A stretch of DNA of 64,000 nt from Gloeocapsopsis sp. IPPAS B-1203. GTDB lineage: Bacteria > Cyanobacteriota > Cyanobacteriia > Cyanobacteriales > Chroococcidiopsidaceae. The notes under the pieces were generated by a model. The model did not search any database. It saw only the letters and a program-made list of their open reading frames with translations, and had not been told where the DNA came from. The stretch lies in contig NZ_PEIG01000009.1 in assembly GCF_002749975.1 (NCBI RefSeq), positions 186,001 through 250,000 of the forward strand, written 5' to 3'. Positions 10,237-19,428 of this stretch are shown here, in pieces (position 1 is the stretch's first letter; each line of letters starts with the position of its first letter). Position numbers and translations under genes: made by a program.

Positions 10237-11754
10237 TCACGAATCAACTTTAAGCGGTTTAATCACACGCGCGATCGCTTCTTGCACAAAAACCTTAATA
10301 AATTCATCGCGGCGGTTGAGTTGAAACTGGCGTTGTACAACCTCAGTAATCCCACCATCACCCCAGTCTTGATCGTGGCGAAAATACTCAATAAAGCTTT
10401 TACCAGCAATCCGCGTGAGATACGCAGCAGTGACACCTTGAATTGCTTTACCAACAACAAAAGTCGCAACATGAAATTGCAACGCCGTAGAAAGAATTTG
10501 AATTGCACCTTTGACAATACCCAAACTTGCTAAAGTTTTTGCTAAGGAAAGTGCTAACTCTTTACCGCGTTCTAAATTCAATTCACATCCGTAGATTCTA
10601 CCGATTTCTACTACCATTTGTGCATTGACAGCTGCTGTAGCGAGTAAGTCAACACCTGGCAATGGAGTGACAGAAACAACACCTGCACTGATCCATTGAA
10701 AGCGTTCTACTACCTTGTCGGCTTGGCGACGGCGTTGTGCATCAATAATTTGACGGGCTTCTTCTCCTAAGCGCTGCGATTGCAGTAAGATGTTATCTGC
10801 TACTAATTCTTCACCTTCCGCACGTAACACAGCAGCCATACGACGGAGTAACGGCATAATATCAGGTTCAGGGTGCAATACCTCACCATTTTCTGATGTC
10901 ACAGGTTGAGGATTGGCAGCAATTGCCACTATATCGGTAGGCGCAATAAAGTTTTTTACTCGTTCGCGCAGTTGTGCGAGGATAGTCTCGCGGTCTTCAT
11001 CGGTGTATAGATCCGTTTTATTCAAAACTAAGAGCGATCGCTTGCCAATTTCCGCTAGAGTCTGTAGTGGTTCGTATTCAGAACGTCGCAAATCATTATC
11101 AACAACAAACAATAATAAATCGGCTTCTGTCGCCAATTGTCGTGCTAAGCGTTCGCGTTCGGTTCCTGCAACTCCTGCTTCTAAAATTCCTGGTGTATCG
11201 GTAATTAAAATCTTGCGTTCCATTCCTTTGAGCCGCAAGCTGTAAGTTTGCCCTTCTTGTGTTGTCCCCATTGGTGCAGCAACTTGTCCAACAATCCGCC
11301 CAAAAATAGCATTGACAAGCGAAGTTTTGCCTGCTGAACCTGTTCCAAAGACAACGACTTGCAACGCCCTACGCGACAAACTTGCTTCAATTTCCCGCGA
11401 TCGCTCTAACAATGCTTGACGTGCCACTTCGTCTTGAATTTGTGTCAGTTGTTGTTGGATGGCACGTAGGTTTTCTTCGGCTGCATCAGTACGTTCTTCA
11501 GGAATCCGAATTTGGCGTTGTGCCCGTCGCCGCGATCGCTGTTCGCCTCTTTGTACGATTGCAATGTAGTAAATGACTACACCAATCAGCAATACTACCA
11601 AAGCAATAATCAAAAATAGCAACACATCCGCAAGTAGCGGTGAAGTGTAAGACAGTTGCCACAACAACTGTGACAAGCTAGCAAATAACCACAGTAATAG
11701 CCCTAAAACAACAATTAGGGCGACAAGCAGCATGACAATGCGTGGAAAAGGCAT
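10237..11754 (-). CDS. Membrane-anchored GTPase with DUF697 domain
   Basis: About 505 residues. Two hydrophobic segments near the N-terminus (from MPFPRIVMLLVALIVVLG, and LLADVLLFLIIALVVLL) precede a charged helical stretch. A Ras-like GTPase domain follows, with G1 GTGSAGKTS, G3 DTPG and G4 NKTD. The C-terminal third resembles the DUF697 region, with PLPGVDLLATAAVNAQMV. Such proteins are common in cyanobacteria and related to the YcjF/Era-like family; the cellular role is unknown. I chose ATG 11754, because the reading frame upstream to 11850 lacks conserved character. A short STRR separates it from dhaL, which is convergent. Confidence 0.82.
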   Translation of the reverse strand: MPFPRIVMLLVALIVVLGLLLWLFASLSQLLWQLSYTSPLLADVLLFLIIALVVLLIGVVIYYIAIVQRGEQRSRRRAQRQIRIPEERTDAAEENLRAIQQQLTQIQDEVARQALLERSREIEASLSRRALQVVVFGTGSAGKTSLVNAIFGRIVGQVAAPMGTTQEGQTYSLRLKGMERKILITDTPGILEAGVAGTERERLARQLATEADLLLFVVDNDLRRSEYEPLQTLAEIGKRSLLVLNKTDLYTDEDRETILAQLRERVKNFIAPTDIVAIAANPQPVTSENGEVLHPEPDIMPLLRRMAAVLRAEGEELVADNILLQSQRLGEEARQIIDAQRRRQADKVVERFQWISAGVVSVTPLPGVDLLATAAVNAQMVVEIGRIYGCELNLERGKELALSLAKTLASLGIVKGAIQILSTALQFHVATFVVGKAIQGVTAAYLTRIAGKSFIEYFRHDQDWGDGGITEVVQRQFQLNRRDEFIKVFVQEAIARVIKPLKVDS

Positions 11755-12069
11755 TTCAGAGGAATGACAAAGAGATGCTTTTGATCTTAGTCTGCTTGCT
11801 ATTAACTTGAATGCGCCAGCAGGAATACAGCAAATAGAAACGCCACACATTGCGATCGCTGTATTTTCAGATATTAGTAAAACTTAATATTGCGTAAAAG
11901 TCTTACACAGATATCACTATAAGCTTAATGCTTTGGGCTTCCATCTCCTAGAGCGTCGATATCTATTTAGGAGGATTGCGTAGTAGAAAACATTCCGCTA
12001 TATTACCCATAACTGATGAGTTATTAGCTTGAGAATCAAATATGCAAGTATTACTTATCAGCAACTTAG

Positions 12070-12206
12070 TGGGCAGCCTAATCTTCAACCGCTTGCGGTT
12101 AAAGAACGGAGGAACCAAATTTTGGGGCAAATCTCAGTCGATGAGAGAGACACCTTCCAGTCTTAGCCCGTCAGCTAACTTCGTAGGCAATGGAAGGAGT
12201 ACCTTT
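12070..12206 (+). promoter_or_regulatory. Cyclic-di-AMP riboswitch (ydaO-yuaA class)
   Basis: The conserved blocks of the ydaO aptamer appear in order: ACGGAGGAACC at 12106-12116, TTTTGGGGCAAATCTCAG at 12120-12137, CACCTTCC near 12151-12158, CCCGTCAGCTAACTTCG near 12167-12183, and AGGCAATGGAAGGAG at 12185-12199. CCTTCC pairs with GGAAGG, and GCCTAATC near the start pairs around AGGCAA, as in the solved structures. No poly-T terminator follows, so the expression platform is unclear. It lies about 125 bp upstream of the 67-residue gene at 12332. An open frame of 97 codons across this RNA is not coding. Confidence 0.92.
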
Positions 12207-12331
12207 GGACGTCAGCTTCAAGCCAAGTGTCCTAGGGTTCTCCCAGTAAATATCACTGACAATATAGTTGTGTGTATTTGCGAACATTTTGACCCACCTC
12301 GTCCACCGCTACAAGTAAACAGAGGTAAGGC

Positions 12332-12535
12332 ATGAAAAATTATTACAAACAATGGATTCTACTTGCAAAACAAGAGCTGAATGGTATTGTTGTAGACTAC
12401 ACCGATCCCGAAGGAAACCATTACAGTGAACCCTTCTGTTTTCAAACTATTGATGAAGCGATCGCTTACGGTCAAGCCTGTATTGACCGTTTGATTCGAG
12501 TAAAATCTAAGTCTCCTATCCAAGCAGAGTCATAA
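12332..12535 (+). CDS. Small protein of unknown function under a c-di-AMP riboswitch (67 aa)
   Basis: A 67-residue acidic-to-neutral soluble protein with aromatic N-terminus (MKNYYKQWILLAKQELNGIV) and an amphipathic helix (DEAIAYGQACIDRLIRV). No signal peptide or membrane segment. Ribosome binding site GAGGT lies 7 bases before the ATG. It is the first gene after the riboswitch and the only obvious member of that transcript before the gap at 12536-12751. I do not recognise its family. Because riboswitch targets of this class usually concern potassium, osmolytes or cell-wall turnover, a link to osmotic or wall stress is an inference. Confidence 0.75.
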   Translation: MKNYYKQWILLAKQELNGIVVDYTDPEGNHYSEPFCFQTIDEAIAYGQACIDRLIRVKSKSPIQAES

Positions 12536-12751
12536 AGACAAGCTATTGGCTGTTAGCAATTAGCTTTTAGCTTGGTGTTCAAAACAAAGGAGAGGAATTA
12601 GTAAATAACTATAAATTCCTAAGTCGAAAGCTGGCGCGATCGCGTTTTCTTACTCCCGATTCTGATGTCTTCAAATTTTTCTACTGTTAGCTAGAGGTTT
12701 TCAACTTGTTGAACAGGGAAAATTGATCTTGCCCATAACTTGAGAAAACCC

Positions 12752-13297
12752 ATGAAACTTTTCGATCAAATTCTTGGTGCAATCAATAATCCTTCACAAC
12801 AAGCAAGTTCTGGACAGCTAGCTAACATTCTAAACACAGTACAGCAGCTCAGCAGTAGCTACAATACTAATCCTTCCACAATGCAAACACTTATGTCTGT
12901 GGTAGGCAGTTCTGTGCGTTCAGGGCTACAACAAAAGCGTTCTAGAGACGGTTACGACCAAACACAAGCATATGTAAATCAATATAGTGGCGCCTCACCA
13001 AGTCCGCAAGCAGTTTCTGGACTTTTTTCTCAGAACCAGGTTCAACAGCTAGCACAACTTGCCGCGCAACGGACAGGTTTAAATCCAAACATGATTGTAC
13101 AGATGTTGCCTATTTTAGTGCCAATTGTGCTGAATTTGTTGCAAAGTGGCAGCCGCGCGCAAAATGCCCCAAACAATCCTCAAACGAGTCAAAATACTGT
13201 ACTAGACACTTTTTTGGATGCAAATGGCGATGGAGAAGTAGACATTGCTGATGTTATGCAGCTTGCTGGACGCTATCTTGGTCAATCGCGCTTTTAA
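12752..13297 (+). CDS. DUF937-type protein with C-terminal EF-hand/dockerin-like motif
   Basis: About 181 residues. The N-terminal MKLFDQILGAINNPSQQAS and the Gln/Asn/Ser-rich helical body resemble the DUF937 (YidB-like) family. The middle has AQRTGLNPNMIVQMLPILVPIVLNLL. The C-terminus, DANGDGEVDIADVMQLAGRYL, is a calcium-binding loop of the DxDxDG kind. A TTG at 12740 would add four residues; ATG 12752 starts the family sequence. The role is unknown. It could belong to the riboswitch transcript, but a 216-bp gap separates it from the 67-residue gene. Confidence 0.75.
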   Translation: MKLFDQILGAINNPSQQASSGQLANILNTVQQLSSSYNTNPSTMQTLMSVVGSSVRSGLQQKRSRDGYDQTQAYVNQYSGASPSPQAVSGLFSQNQVQQLAQLAAQRTGLNPNMIVQMLPILVPIVLNLLQSGSRAQNAPNNPQTSQNTVLDTFLDANGDGEVDIADVMQLAGRYLGQSRF

Positions 13298-13322
13298 AGG
13301 AGTTGTGAATTCCTCTGCTATC

Positions 13323-14195
13323 TTAGCGGGAAGCAATTTGTTCTCCCGCCCAAAGTTGCATTTGTCGTAGACCAAAAACAACAGGTTGCTCTACACTTGT
13401 TGCCAGTGATGTTTGCCCATTCTCTGCCACTGTCCACATTTGCCATTGCTCATCACCTAACTCACCAACCCGAAAGACAACTCGACTGGGATCAGTTTGA
13501 CTCCAACCCAATAAAATTGACATGGCATGGTTATTGAAGACTTGTGCAGGAGCAAGTGTTGTTGTCCGGTTTTGATATCGATGCCAAACAACAGCATAAT
13601 CAGAAATATCAGAAGTACTAAAGAAGCCTTCAAATTGACGTGCGAGTAAGCGATCGCTTGACTTTGACCAACCAATGGGAGATAAAATCGAGATAACTCC
13701 TGGCGTCGCGGCTTTTCCTTGCGTCATCAAATGAAGCGCCAATGGAGACGAGGCTTTGACTTCTTGTAGCTGTCCAGTGCGTAAGTTTTCTAAAAACATC
13801 ACACTGCTGACTTGGCTACGATAAAGTTCTGGCTGTACTTGCATTTGAATGCGACTGTAAGCAGCATACTCGCCATCAGGAGAGAGTAGTGAATGGCTGC
13901 GGTAATACCGTACCCCAGAACCTTCGCGGGCACTGACATCCTCGTAAGTTTTCATCACCCAATTCCAAGGAACTGGATAAGGGCTATTTAGGGGATCGAT
14001 TGATACTGAAGGCTGATCGCCAGTTTGTTGTTCTAAAGGAATAGATTTTAAGGACCTTGAAGCGATTGCTTCAAGAGATTGAGCCGAAGCAGACTGAATT
14101 AGTGTAACTCCAGTTGACGGCATGAGTAACATAGCCATAAGCAATTTGAGGCATGGCTGTGGGCGAAACCATCCTGAGAAATAGCGTTGTAGCAT
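13323..14195 (-). CDS. Secreted protein of unknown function (290 aa)
   Basis: The N-terminus has basic residues, a hydrophobic stretch (LLMAMLLMPSTGVTLIQSASA) and an Ala-Ser-Ala-like cleavage site near residue 38, so export is likely. The body contains SPDGEYAAYSRIQ and repeated beta-like strands resembling part of a beta-propeller, although a full propeller would be longer. Similar proteins occur only in cyanobacteria as far as I know; function unknown. It is convergent with the DUF937 gene, 25 bp apart. Confidence 0.75.
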   Translation of the reverse strand: MLQRYFSGWFRPQPCLKLLMAMLLMPSTGVTLIQSASAQSLEAIASRSLKSIPLEQQTGDQPSVSIDPLNSPYPVPWNWVMKTYEDVSAREGSGVRYYRSHSLLSPDGEYAAYSRIQMQVQPELYRSQVSSVMFLENLRTGQLQEVKASSPLALHLMTQGKAATPGVISILSPIGWSKSSDRLLARQFEGFFSTSDISDYAVVWHRYQNRTTTLAPAQVFNNHAMSILLGWSQTDPSRVVFRVGELGDEQWQMWTVAENGQTSLATSVEQPVVFGLRQMQLWAGEQIASR

Positions 14196-14395
14196 TTATA
14201 CAGTTTTAGGTAGGGCGGTGGCGAGGTAAGCAGCGCCTAAGTAGGCAATTTGGCAGTGTGCTACTTCAGGTATAACAAGATAAGTAGTCAACTGAGAAGA
14301 CCATTTTCATTAAATTTTTCTACGGCTTGAGTTGGAAACATCAAAATTCAGATAAAGTGGCACAAGCATCCTGCCCGTGACAACCGTCGCTTTTA

Positions 14396-15391
14396 ATGAA
14401 AGTCGTATTTTTTGGGACTCCTGATTTCGCAGTACCTACTTTAAAAAGACTGCTACAACACCCAGCAATAGAAGTTGCTGCAGTTGTCACTCAACCCGAC
14501 AAACGTCGCGGACGTGGGAATCAGTTAAATCCTTCACCAATCAAAACTTTAGCTTTGCAGCATGATATCGCTGTATGGCAACCGCAAAGGGTTAAAAAAG
14601 ATGCAGAAGCTTTAAATCAATTGCGACAATCTCAGGCAGATGTTTTTGTCGTCGTTGCTTATGGGCAAATTCTGTCCCAAGAAATTTTAGATCTGCCTCG
14701 TTTGGGCTGTATCAACGTGCATGGCTCAATCTTACCAAAATATCGAGGCGCAGCGCCGATTCAGTGGTGTATCTATCACGGTGAAACGGAAACTGGAATT
14801 ACAACAATGCTGATGGATGCAGGTATGGATACAGGTGCAATGCTATTCAAAGCCTACACACCAATTAATCTCCTTGATAATGCTCAAAACGTAGCGCAAC
14901 GACTAGCGGAAATAGGTGCAGATTTGCTGATAGAAACGCTGTTGAAGTGGGAACATCAAGAAATTCAACCAATTGCGCAAGACGACACCCAAGCAACTTA
15001 TGCGCCATTAATTAAAAAAGACGATTATATTTTAGATTGGTCAAAACCAGCGATCGCATTACATAACCAAGTACGGGGATTTTTCCCCAACTGCGTCACC
15101 AGCTTTCGGGAAGAGTCTTTAAAAGTGATTGCCACAGTTCCCCTTGGCGCTGCCTATTCGTCATTACTACCAGAATTTAGTTTTTTAAAGGAGTATACTT
15201 TATTGTCAACAGCAGTTCCAGGTGAAGTCGTCAGCATTGCCAAGGGAACGGGACCAATTGTGCAAACAGGCGAGGGATTATTATTATTACAACAAGTGCA
15301 ACTTGCGGGTAAACGTCCGCAATCAGGATGGGATTTTGCTAATGGTAGTCGTTTAACAGTAGGAGAAAAGTTACAGACTACAGCACTATAA
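14396..15391 (+). CDS. fmt: Methionyl-tRNA formyltransferase
   Basis: A 331-residue enzyme that formylates initiator Met-tRNA with 10-formyl-THF. The N-terminus [20 protein letters not shown] is diagnostic. The catalytic core is [19 protein letters not shown], with the Asn and His of the formyltransferase active site, followed by [17 protein letters not shown]. The C-terminal OB-like domain contains [22 protein letters not shown] at 14396. Convergent with the next gene, 8 bp apart. Confidence 0.96.
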   Translation: MKVVFFGTPDFAVPTLKRLLQHPAIEVAAVVTQPDKRRGRGNQLNPSPIKTLALQHDIAVWQPQRVKKDAEALNQLRQSQADVFVVVAYGQILSQEILDLPRLGCINVHGSILPKYRGAAPIQWCIYHGETETGITTMLMDAGMDTGAMLFKAYTPINLLDNAQNVAQRLAEIGADLLIETLLKWEHQEIQPIAQDDTQATYAPLIKKDDYILDWSKPAIALHNQVRGFFPNCVTSFREESLKVIATVPLGAAYSSLLPEFSFLKEYTLLSTAVPGEVVSIAKGTGPIVQTGEGLLLLQQVQLAGKRPQSGWDFANGSRLTVGEKLQTTAL

Positions 15392-15399
15392 TTGAGTTC

Positions 15400-15759
15400 T
15401 TAAGCTTCAGCAATTTCATAATAACGACAGCGATCGCATGGTCCTTCAGGATTCACGGCACAACGAATTAACTCTGAATGGGCATTGTAACGGCAGCTAG
15501 CATCTCCAATTACCCAACGCCCAGCAACAAGGCTTTTTTCACTCGGACGTGGCGCTGACTGGACGTAAATTGCCACCTTATGCAATCGATATCGTCCCGA
15601 TTTTAAATGGTAGCGGTGGCGCCGCTCTAATACAGCGTAAGTTTTACCCTCAAGATCGAGATAGTTTCCTGGTTGGGGTGTCCAATCTAATTTTACGCTA
15701 CCCAATGATTGACGTGGGTGCGTCAAAATAATCTCCGTTGGTAGTGACTCTGACTCCAT
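15400..15759 (-). CDS. Cyanobacterial DUF6464-like protein (119 aa)
   Basis: A small soluble protein. Residues 30-70 carry PGNYLDLEGKTYAVLERRHRY, a beta-rich segment. The C-terminus has a cysteine cluster (GDASCRYNAHSELIRCAVNP then CDRC) that could bind a metal. It resembles the cyanobacterial DUF6464 family of unknown function; the family name is from memory and not verified. Its stop is 8 bp from the fmt stop, in convergent orientation. Confidence 0.72.
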   Translation of the reverse strand: MESESLPTEIILTHPRQSLGSVKLDWTPQPGNYLDLEGKTYAVLERRHRYHLKSGRYRLHKVAIYVQSAPRPSEKSLVAGRWVIGDASCRYNAHSELIRCAVNPEGPCDRCRYYEIAEA

Positions 15760-15827
15760 AATCTCTACTCAATGTAAAGCTAACTACATTTGGATGGTAT
15801 CGCGATCGCACAGCTAACGTGGCAAGT

Positions 15828-16400
15828 TTAGATTCTGCTTAAGGATTCAAACTCATCTTTGTTGAGTGCGTGGATAACTAAATCGTTACCCAATTCATCT
15901 AAAAATCTTTTTTCTCTTTTTAACCCTATTTTCTCCATAACTCGAATCGAAGGCGCATTCACTGCCAAAGCAACCGTAAAAACACGGTGCATTCCTACCT
16001 CACGAAATCCTTTCCAAATCAGTGCTTTAGCCCCTTCTGTAGCATAACCTTTTCCCCAAATAGCTTTGCACAATCGATATCCCAATTCAATGTCATCGCC
16101 ATCGGCGAGTTGAGGATTGAAGTAAGCTGCATGAATTGCTGGACGTAAGTAGAACCAACCAATGAATGCTTGGCTTGACTTTTCAACGGCTGCCCAGCAA
16201 CCGTAACCATCGTATAGTTCGTAGTAAGCTAGATATTGTGGTAACGTTTTTGTTTGAATTTCTGTGGAATTTGGTAGTTGACCAACATCAGGTGTCAAAC
16301 GGGTGACTTCAAGATCGCTATTAAGTTCAAATAAATTATCTGCATCATCTTTAGTGAATTGCCGCAAAATCAATCTTTCTGTTTCTAAAAATATCGTCAT
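15828..16400 (-). CDS. GNAT-family N-acetyltransferase (RimJ/RimL type)
   Basis: About 190 residues starting MTIFLETERLILRQFTKDDAD, the typical opening of RimJ-like acetyltransferases. IELGYRLCKAIWGKGYATEGA contains the acetyl-CoA binding R/Q-x-x-G-x-G/A-like loop (KAIWGKGYA), and NAPSIRVMEKIGLK is the conserved C-terminal motif. An upstream in-frame start at 16445 would add 15 hydrophobic residues unlike the family, so ATG 16400 is preferred. Substrate unknown; ribosomal protein or small-molecule amines are both possible. Confidence 0.88.
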   Translation of the reverse strand: MTIFLETERLILRQFTKDDADNLFELNSDLEVTRLTPDVGQLPNSTEIQTKTLPQYLAYYELYDGYGCWAAVEKSSQAFIGWFYLRPAIHAAYFNPQLADGDDIELGYRLCKAIWGKGYATEGAKALIWKGFREVGMHRVFTVALAVNAPSIRVMEKIGLKREKRFLDELGNDLVIHALNKDEFESLSRI

Positions 16401-16662
16401 CTTCAAAGCGAAAATCAAGGCTGTAACACTGATAGCAACGGTCAATTATAGTGAGAACATTGTAGAAGCTCAGAATTATTGCTCCAACTAACTGTTAACC
16501 TCGACCCCTGACCCCTGCTATTGTACAAAATAAGTAAATGTGTTTTGGTTGCTTGAGGCTGAACTAAGTTGCTGTAGCATTGATCTCATTAAATTGCTAG
16601 CACAAGTTTCTATTGATCGTGCTGGCAATGTTTAAGTACAAGCTTCTCATCATGGTGTTGCA

Positions 16663-19167
16663 GTGGTAGGAATTGTTCTTGTCTCTCACAGTAAACAGCT
16701 AGCAGCAGGTGTACGAGAACTTGCCGCGCAGATGGTTGGTGATGACGTTTCTTTAGCTGTTGCTGCAGGTATTGACGATCCAGTTAATCCCTTGGGTACA
16801 GATACCATGCAAGTTTATCAGGCAATTGAGTCAGTTTATAGCGCAGATGGTGTCGTTGTTTTGATGGATCTAGGAAGTGCTTTGTTAAGTGCGGAAATGG
16901 CACTAGAGTTTTTGTCTGAGGAACAGCGCGAGAAAATTCATTTATGTGAAGCACCATTTGTTGAAGGTGCGATCGCTGCAACGATTTCAGCCGCATCAGG
17001 AAATTCTATCACCCAAGTCATTGCAGATGCACAAGGGGCATTAACAGCCAAAGCGACACAACTAGGAATCAATGAAGCTATCAATAATCAACAAGCACAA
17101 GATAGCAACTCCCACATCGCCCAAATTCAAATTACAGTCACTAATAAACTCGGTTTACACGCACGTCCTGCAGCAAAATTTGTGACAACAGCAGCTAAAT
17201 TTCAAGCGCAGATTGAAGTAAGAAATATCACTAGAAATACAAACTTTGTTAGGGCTGATAGTATCAATCAAGTTGCCACATTAGCAGTTCGTCAAGGACA
17301 CGAGATTGCGATTGCTGCGACTGGGGTTGATACAGAAGCAGCTTTAGTTGCATTGCAAGAACTAGTCGCAAGTAACTTTGGTGAAGACGATAGTGATTTA
17401 GTGCCAATAGGAATTGATGCAAGTGAGAATTCTGTTGCAGGAGAACTCATTGGAATTCCGGCTTCTATTGGAGTTGCGATCGCCCCTATATTTCAATATC
17501 GTCCGATAACTGTACGAGTAGAAGAATACATCGTTGAGGATACAGCAACCGAATGGCAACGCTTACAAAGGGCAATTCAAACTGCAACCCAAGATCTTCA
17601 AGCTTTGCAAACAACACAGCTTGGCGACGAGGCGGAGATTTTTAGTGCTCATTTACTTGTTCTCCAAGATCCCGCATTACTTGATCCCGTACACCAACGA
17701 ATTTTTCTACATCACCAAAACGCAGAATTTGCGTGGAAAAGTACGATTGATGAGTTAGCGCATAACTTTTACACTCTAGACGACACTTATTTGCAAGAAC
17801 GTGCTAATGACATAACTGATGTTGGACAAAAAGTATTGCGATCGCTCAGTGGAATGACAGCATCGACAATTGAACTAACGCAACCTAGCATCTTAGTCAC
17901 TACCGATTTAAGTCCTTCAGATACCGCGCAACTAGATACAACAAAAGTATTAGGTATCTGTACAACGCGGGGTAGCGCCACTTCACATACGGCAATTTTG
18001 GCGCGTACACTTAATATACCAGCCGTTGTTGGTGCTCCAGCAACAATTTTGCATCTCACAAATGGCACACTTCTAGCAATTGATGGCGCGAGTGGTAAAG
18101 TTTGGCTAGAACCGGATACAAATACCATAACAACGCTACAAGCTAAGCGTCATGCAATCTTGCAAGCTCAGCAACAAGCACAAACCACTGCACATCAACC
18201 TGCAATAACTCGCGATCGCAAACGCATTACAATCGTAGCGAATATTAGCAGTGTTGCAGATGCGAAAACAGCAATAAAAAATGGGGCTGAAGGTGTCGGA
18301 TTACTTCGTACCGAGTTTCTCTATCTTAATCGCACAACTGCGCCTACTGAAGAGGAACAATTTACAGTTTATCAAGCGATCGCCCAAGTTTTAGAGCGCC
18401 GCCCTTTTATCATTCGTACTTTAGATATTGGTGGTGACAAACCACTACCTTATTTGAGGTTACAACCAGAATCTAATCCTTTCTTAGGCAAACGCGGTAT
18501 TCGTTTTTGTTTAGAAAATCAAGATATTTTCAAAACGCAGTTACGTGCAATTGTGCGAGCTAGTCACGGACATCAAATTAAAATTATGTTTCCCATGATT
18601 GCTACTGTGCAAGAAGTACAAGCTGCAAAGGCAATTTTACTAGAAGTCCAAACTGAACTGAGACATGCAAATATTCCTTTTGATGCGACAATGCAAATAG
18701 GAATTATGGTGGAGATTCCGTCGGCAGTTGCGATCGCCGATCAATTAGCAACCGAGGTCAATTTTTTCAGTATTGGGACAAATGACTTAAGTCAGTATGT
18801 CATGGCAGCAGATCGTACTAATCCTGATGTCGCCATGCTTGCAGATGCTTTACACCCTTCAGTTTTACGCACAATTGAGCAAACTGTAAAAGCTGCACAT
18901 CACGCTGGAATTTGGGTTGGTTTATGTGGTGAGTTAGCAGCAGATCCTCTTGCTACGTCAATTTTAGTCGGCTTAGGATTAGATGAACTTAGCCTTAATT
19001 CGCCAGCGATACCAACAATTAAACATACTATTACTGAGTTAAAAAGATCTGAATCTGAAGCGATCGCGCAAACAGCTTTAAATCTAAATTCAGCACAGGA
19101 TGTCAAAACATTAGTGACAACTACGACTAATCATCAAGCCGAATTCCATCAAAACTCGCTTGCTTGA
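16663..19167 (+). CDS. dhaM: DhaM-HPr-Enzyme I fusion, PEP phosphotransferase for dihydroxyacetone kinase
   Basis: An 834-residue three-part PTS protein. Residues 1-130 form an EIIA-mannose-like DhaM domain with phospho-acceptor His9 (VLVSHS) and VVVLMDLGSALLSAEM. Residues about 150-240 are HPr, with acceptor His166 in LGLHARPA. From about 255 to the end is a complete Enzyme I: GSATSHTAI with acceptor His442, GVGLLRTEFLYL, GIMVEIPSA and GLCGELAAD carrying the catalytic Cys. The phosphate path PEP to EI to HPr to DhaM to DhaL-ADP is thus complete in one polypeptide. Start is GTG 16663 with a weak ribosome binding site. It is separated from dhaKL by about 6.5 kb. Confidence 0.95.
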   Translation: MVGIVLVSHSKQLAAGVRELAAQMVGDDVSLAVAAGIDDPVNPLGTDTMQVYQAIESVYSADGVVVLMDLGSALLSAEMALEFLSEEQREKIHLCEAPFVEGAIAATISAASGNSITQVIADAQGALTAKATQLGINEAINNQQAQDSNSHIAQIQITVTNKLGLHARPAAKFVTTAAKFQAQIEVRNITRNTNFVRADSINQVATLAVRQGHEIAIAATGVDTEAALVALQELVASNFGEDDSDLVPIGIDASENSVAGELIGIPASIGVAIAPIFQYRPITVRVEEYIVEDTATEWQRLQRAIQTATQDLQALQTTQLGDEAEIFSAHLLVLQDPALLDPVHQRIFLHHQNAEFAWKSTIDELAHNFYTLDDTYLQERANDITDVGQKVLRSLSGMTASTIELTQPSILVTTDLSPSDTAQLDTTKVLGICTTRGSATSHTAILARTLNIPAVVGAPATILHLTNGTLLAIDGASGKVWLEPDTNTITTLQAKRHAILQAQQQAQTTAHQPAITRDRKRITIVANISSVADAKTAIKNGAEGVGLLRTEFLYLNRTTAPTEEEQFTVYQAIAQVLERRPFIIRTLDIGGDKPLPYLRLQPESNPFLGKRGIRFCLENQDIFKTQLRAIVRASHGHQIKIMFPMIATVQEVQAAKAILLEVQTELRHANIPFDATMQIGIMVEIPSAVAIADQLATEVNFFSIGTNDLSQYVMAADRTNPDVAMLADALHPSVLRTIEQTVKAAHHAGIWVGLCGELAADPLATSILVGLGLDELSLNSPAIPTIKHTITELKRSESEAIAQTALNLNSAQDVKTLVTTTTNHQAEFHQNSLA

Positions 19168-19428
19168 ATGTGTTGAGCTTGATGTAAGCGATTATTACAT
19201 TGATTGGTAAATTAAATGAAATAAGCGATCGCTGCATCTACAAGTCAAAATTTTCTTGAATCCTTATATCTTGTTCCCTGTCAGATATCTTATGCTGTTT
19301 TTAGCAAGTTAGTATGTGATTTTTTGTTAGCAGTTACTAACATTACTAACATTCATGAGGAGTAGGTGCTTAAATCTTCTTATGCTGCCAGGTTTGCATA
19401 AACCACAATCGCATTCAAGGATTTGCTA

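Noticed and set aside
12042-12335. 97-codon plus-strand frame
   Set aside because: It lies across the c-di-AMP aptamer; the RNA blocks explain the sequence and the peptide has no protein-like pattern.
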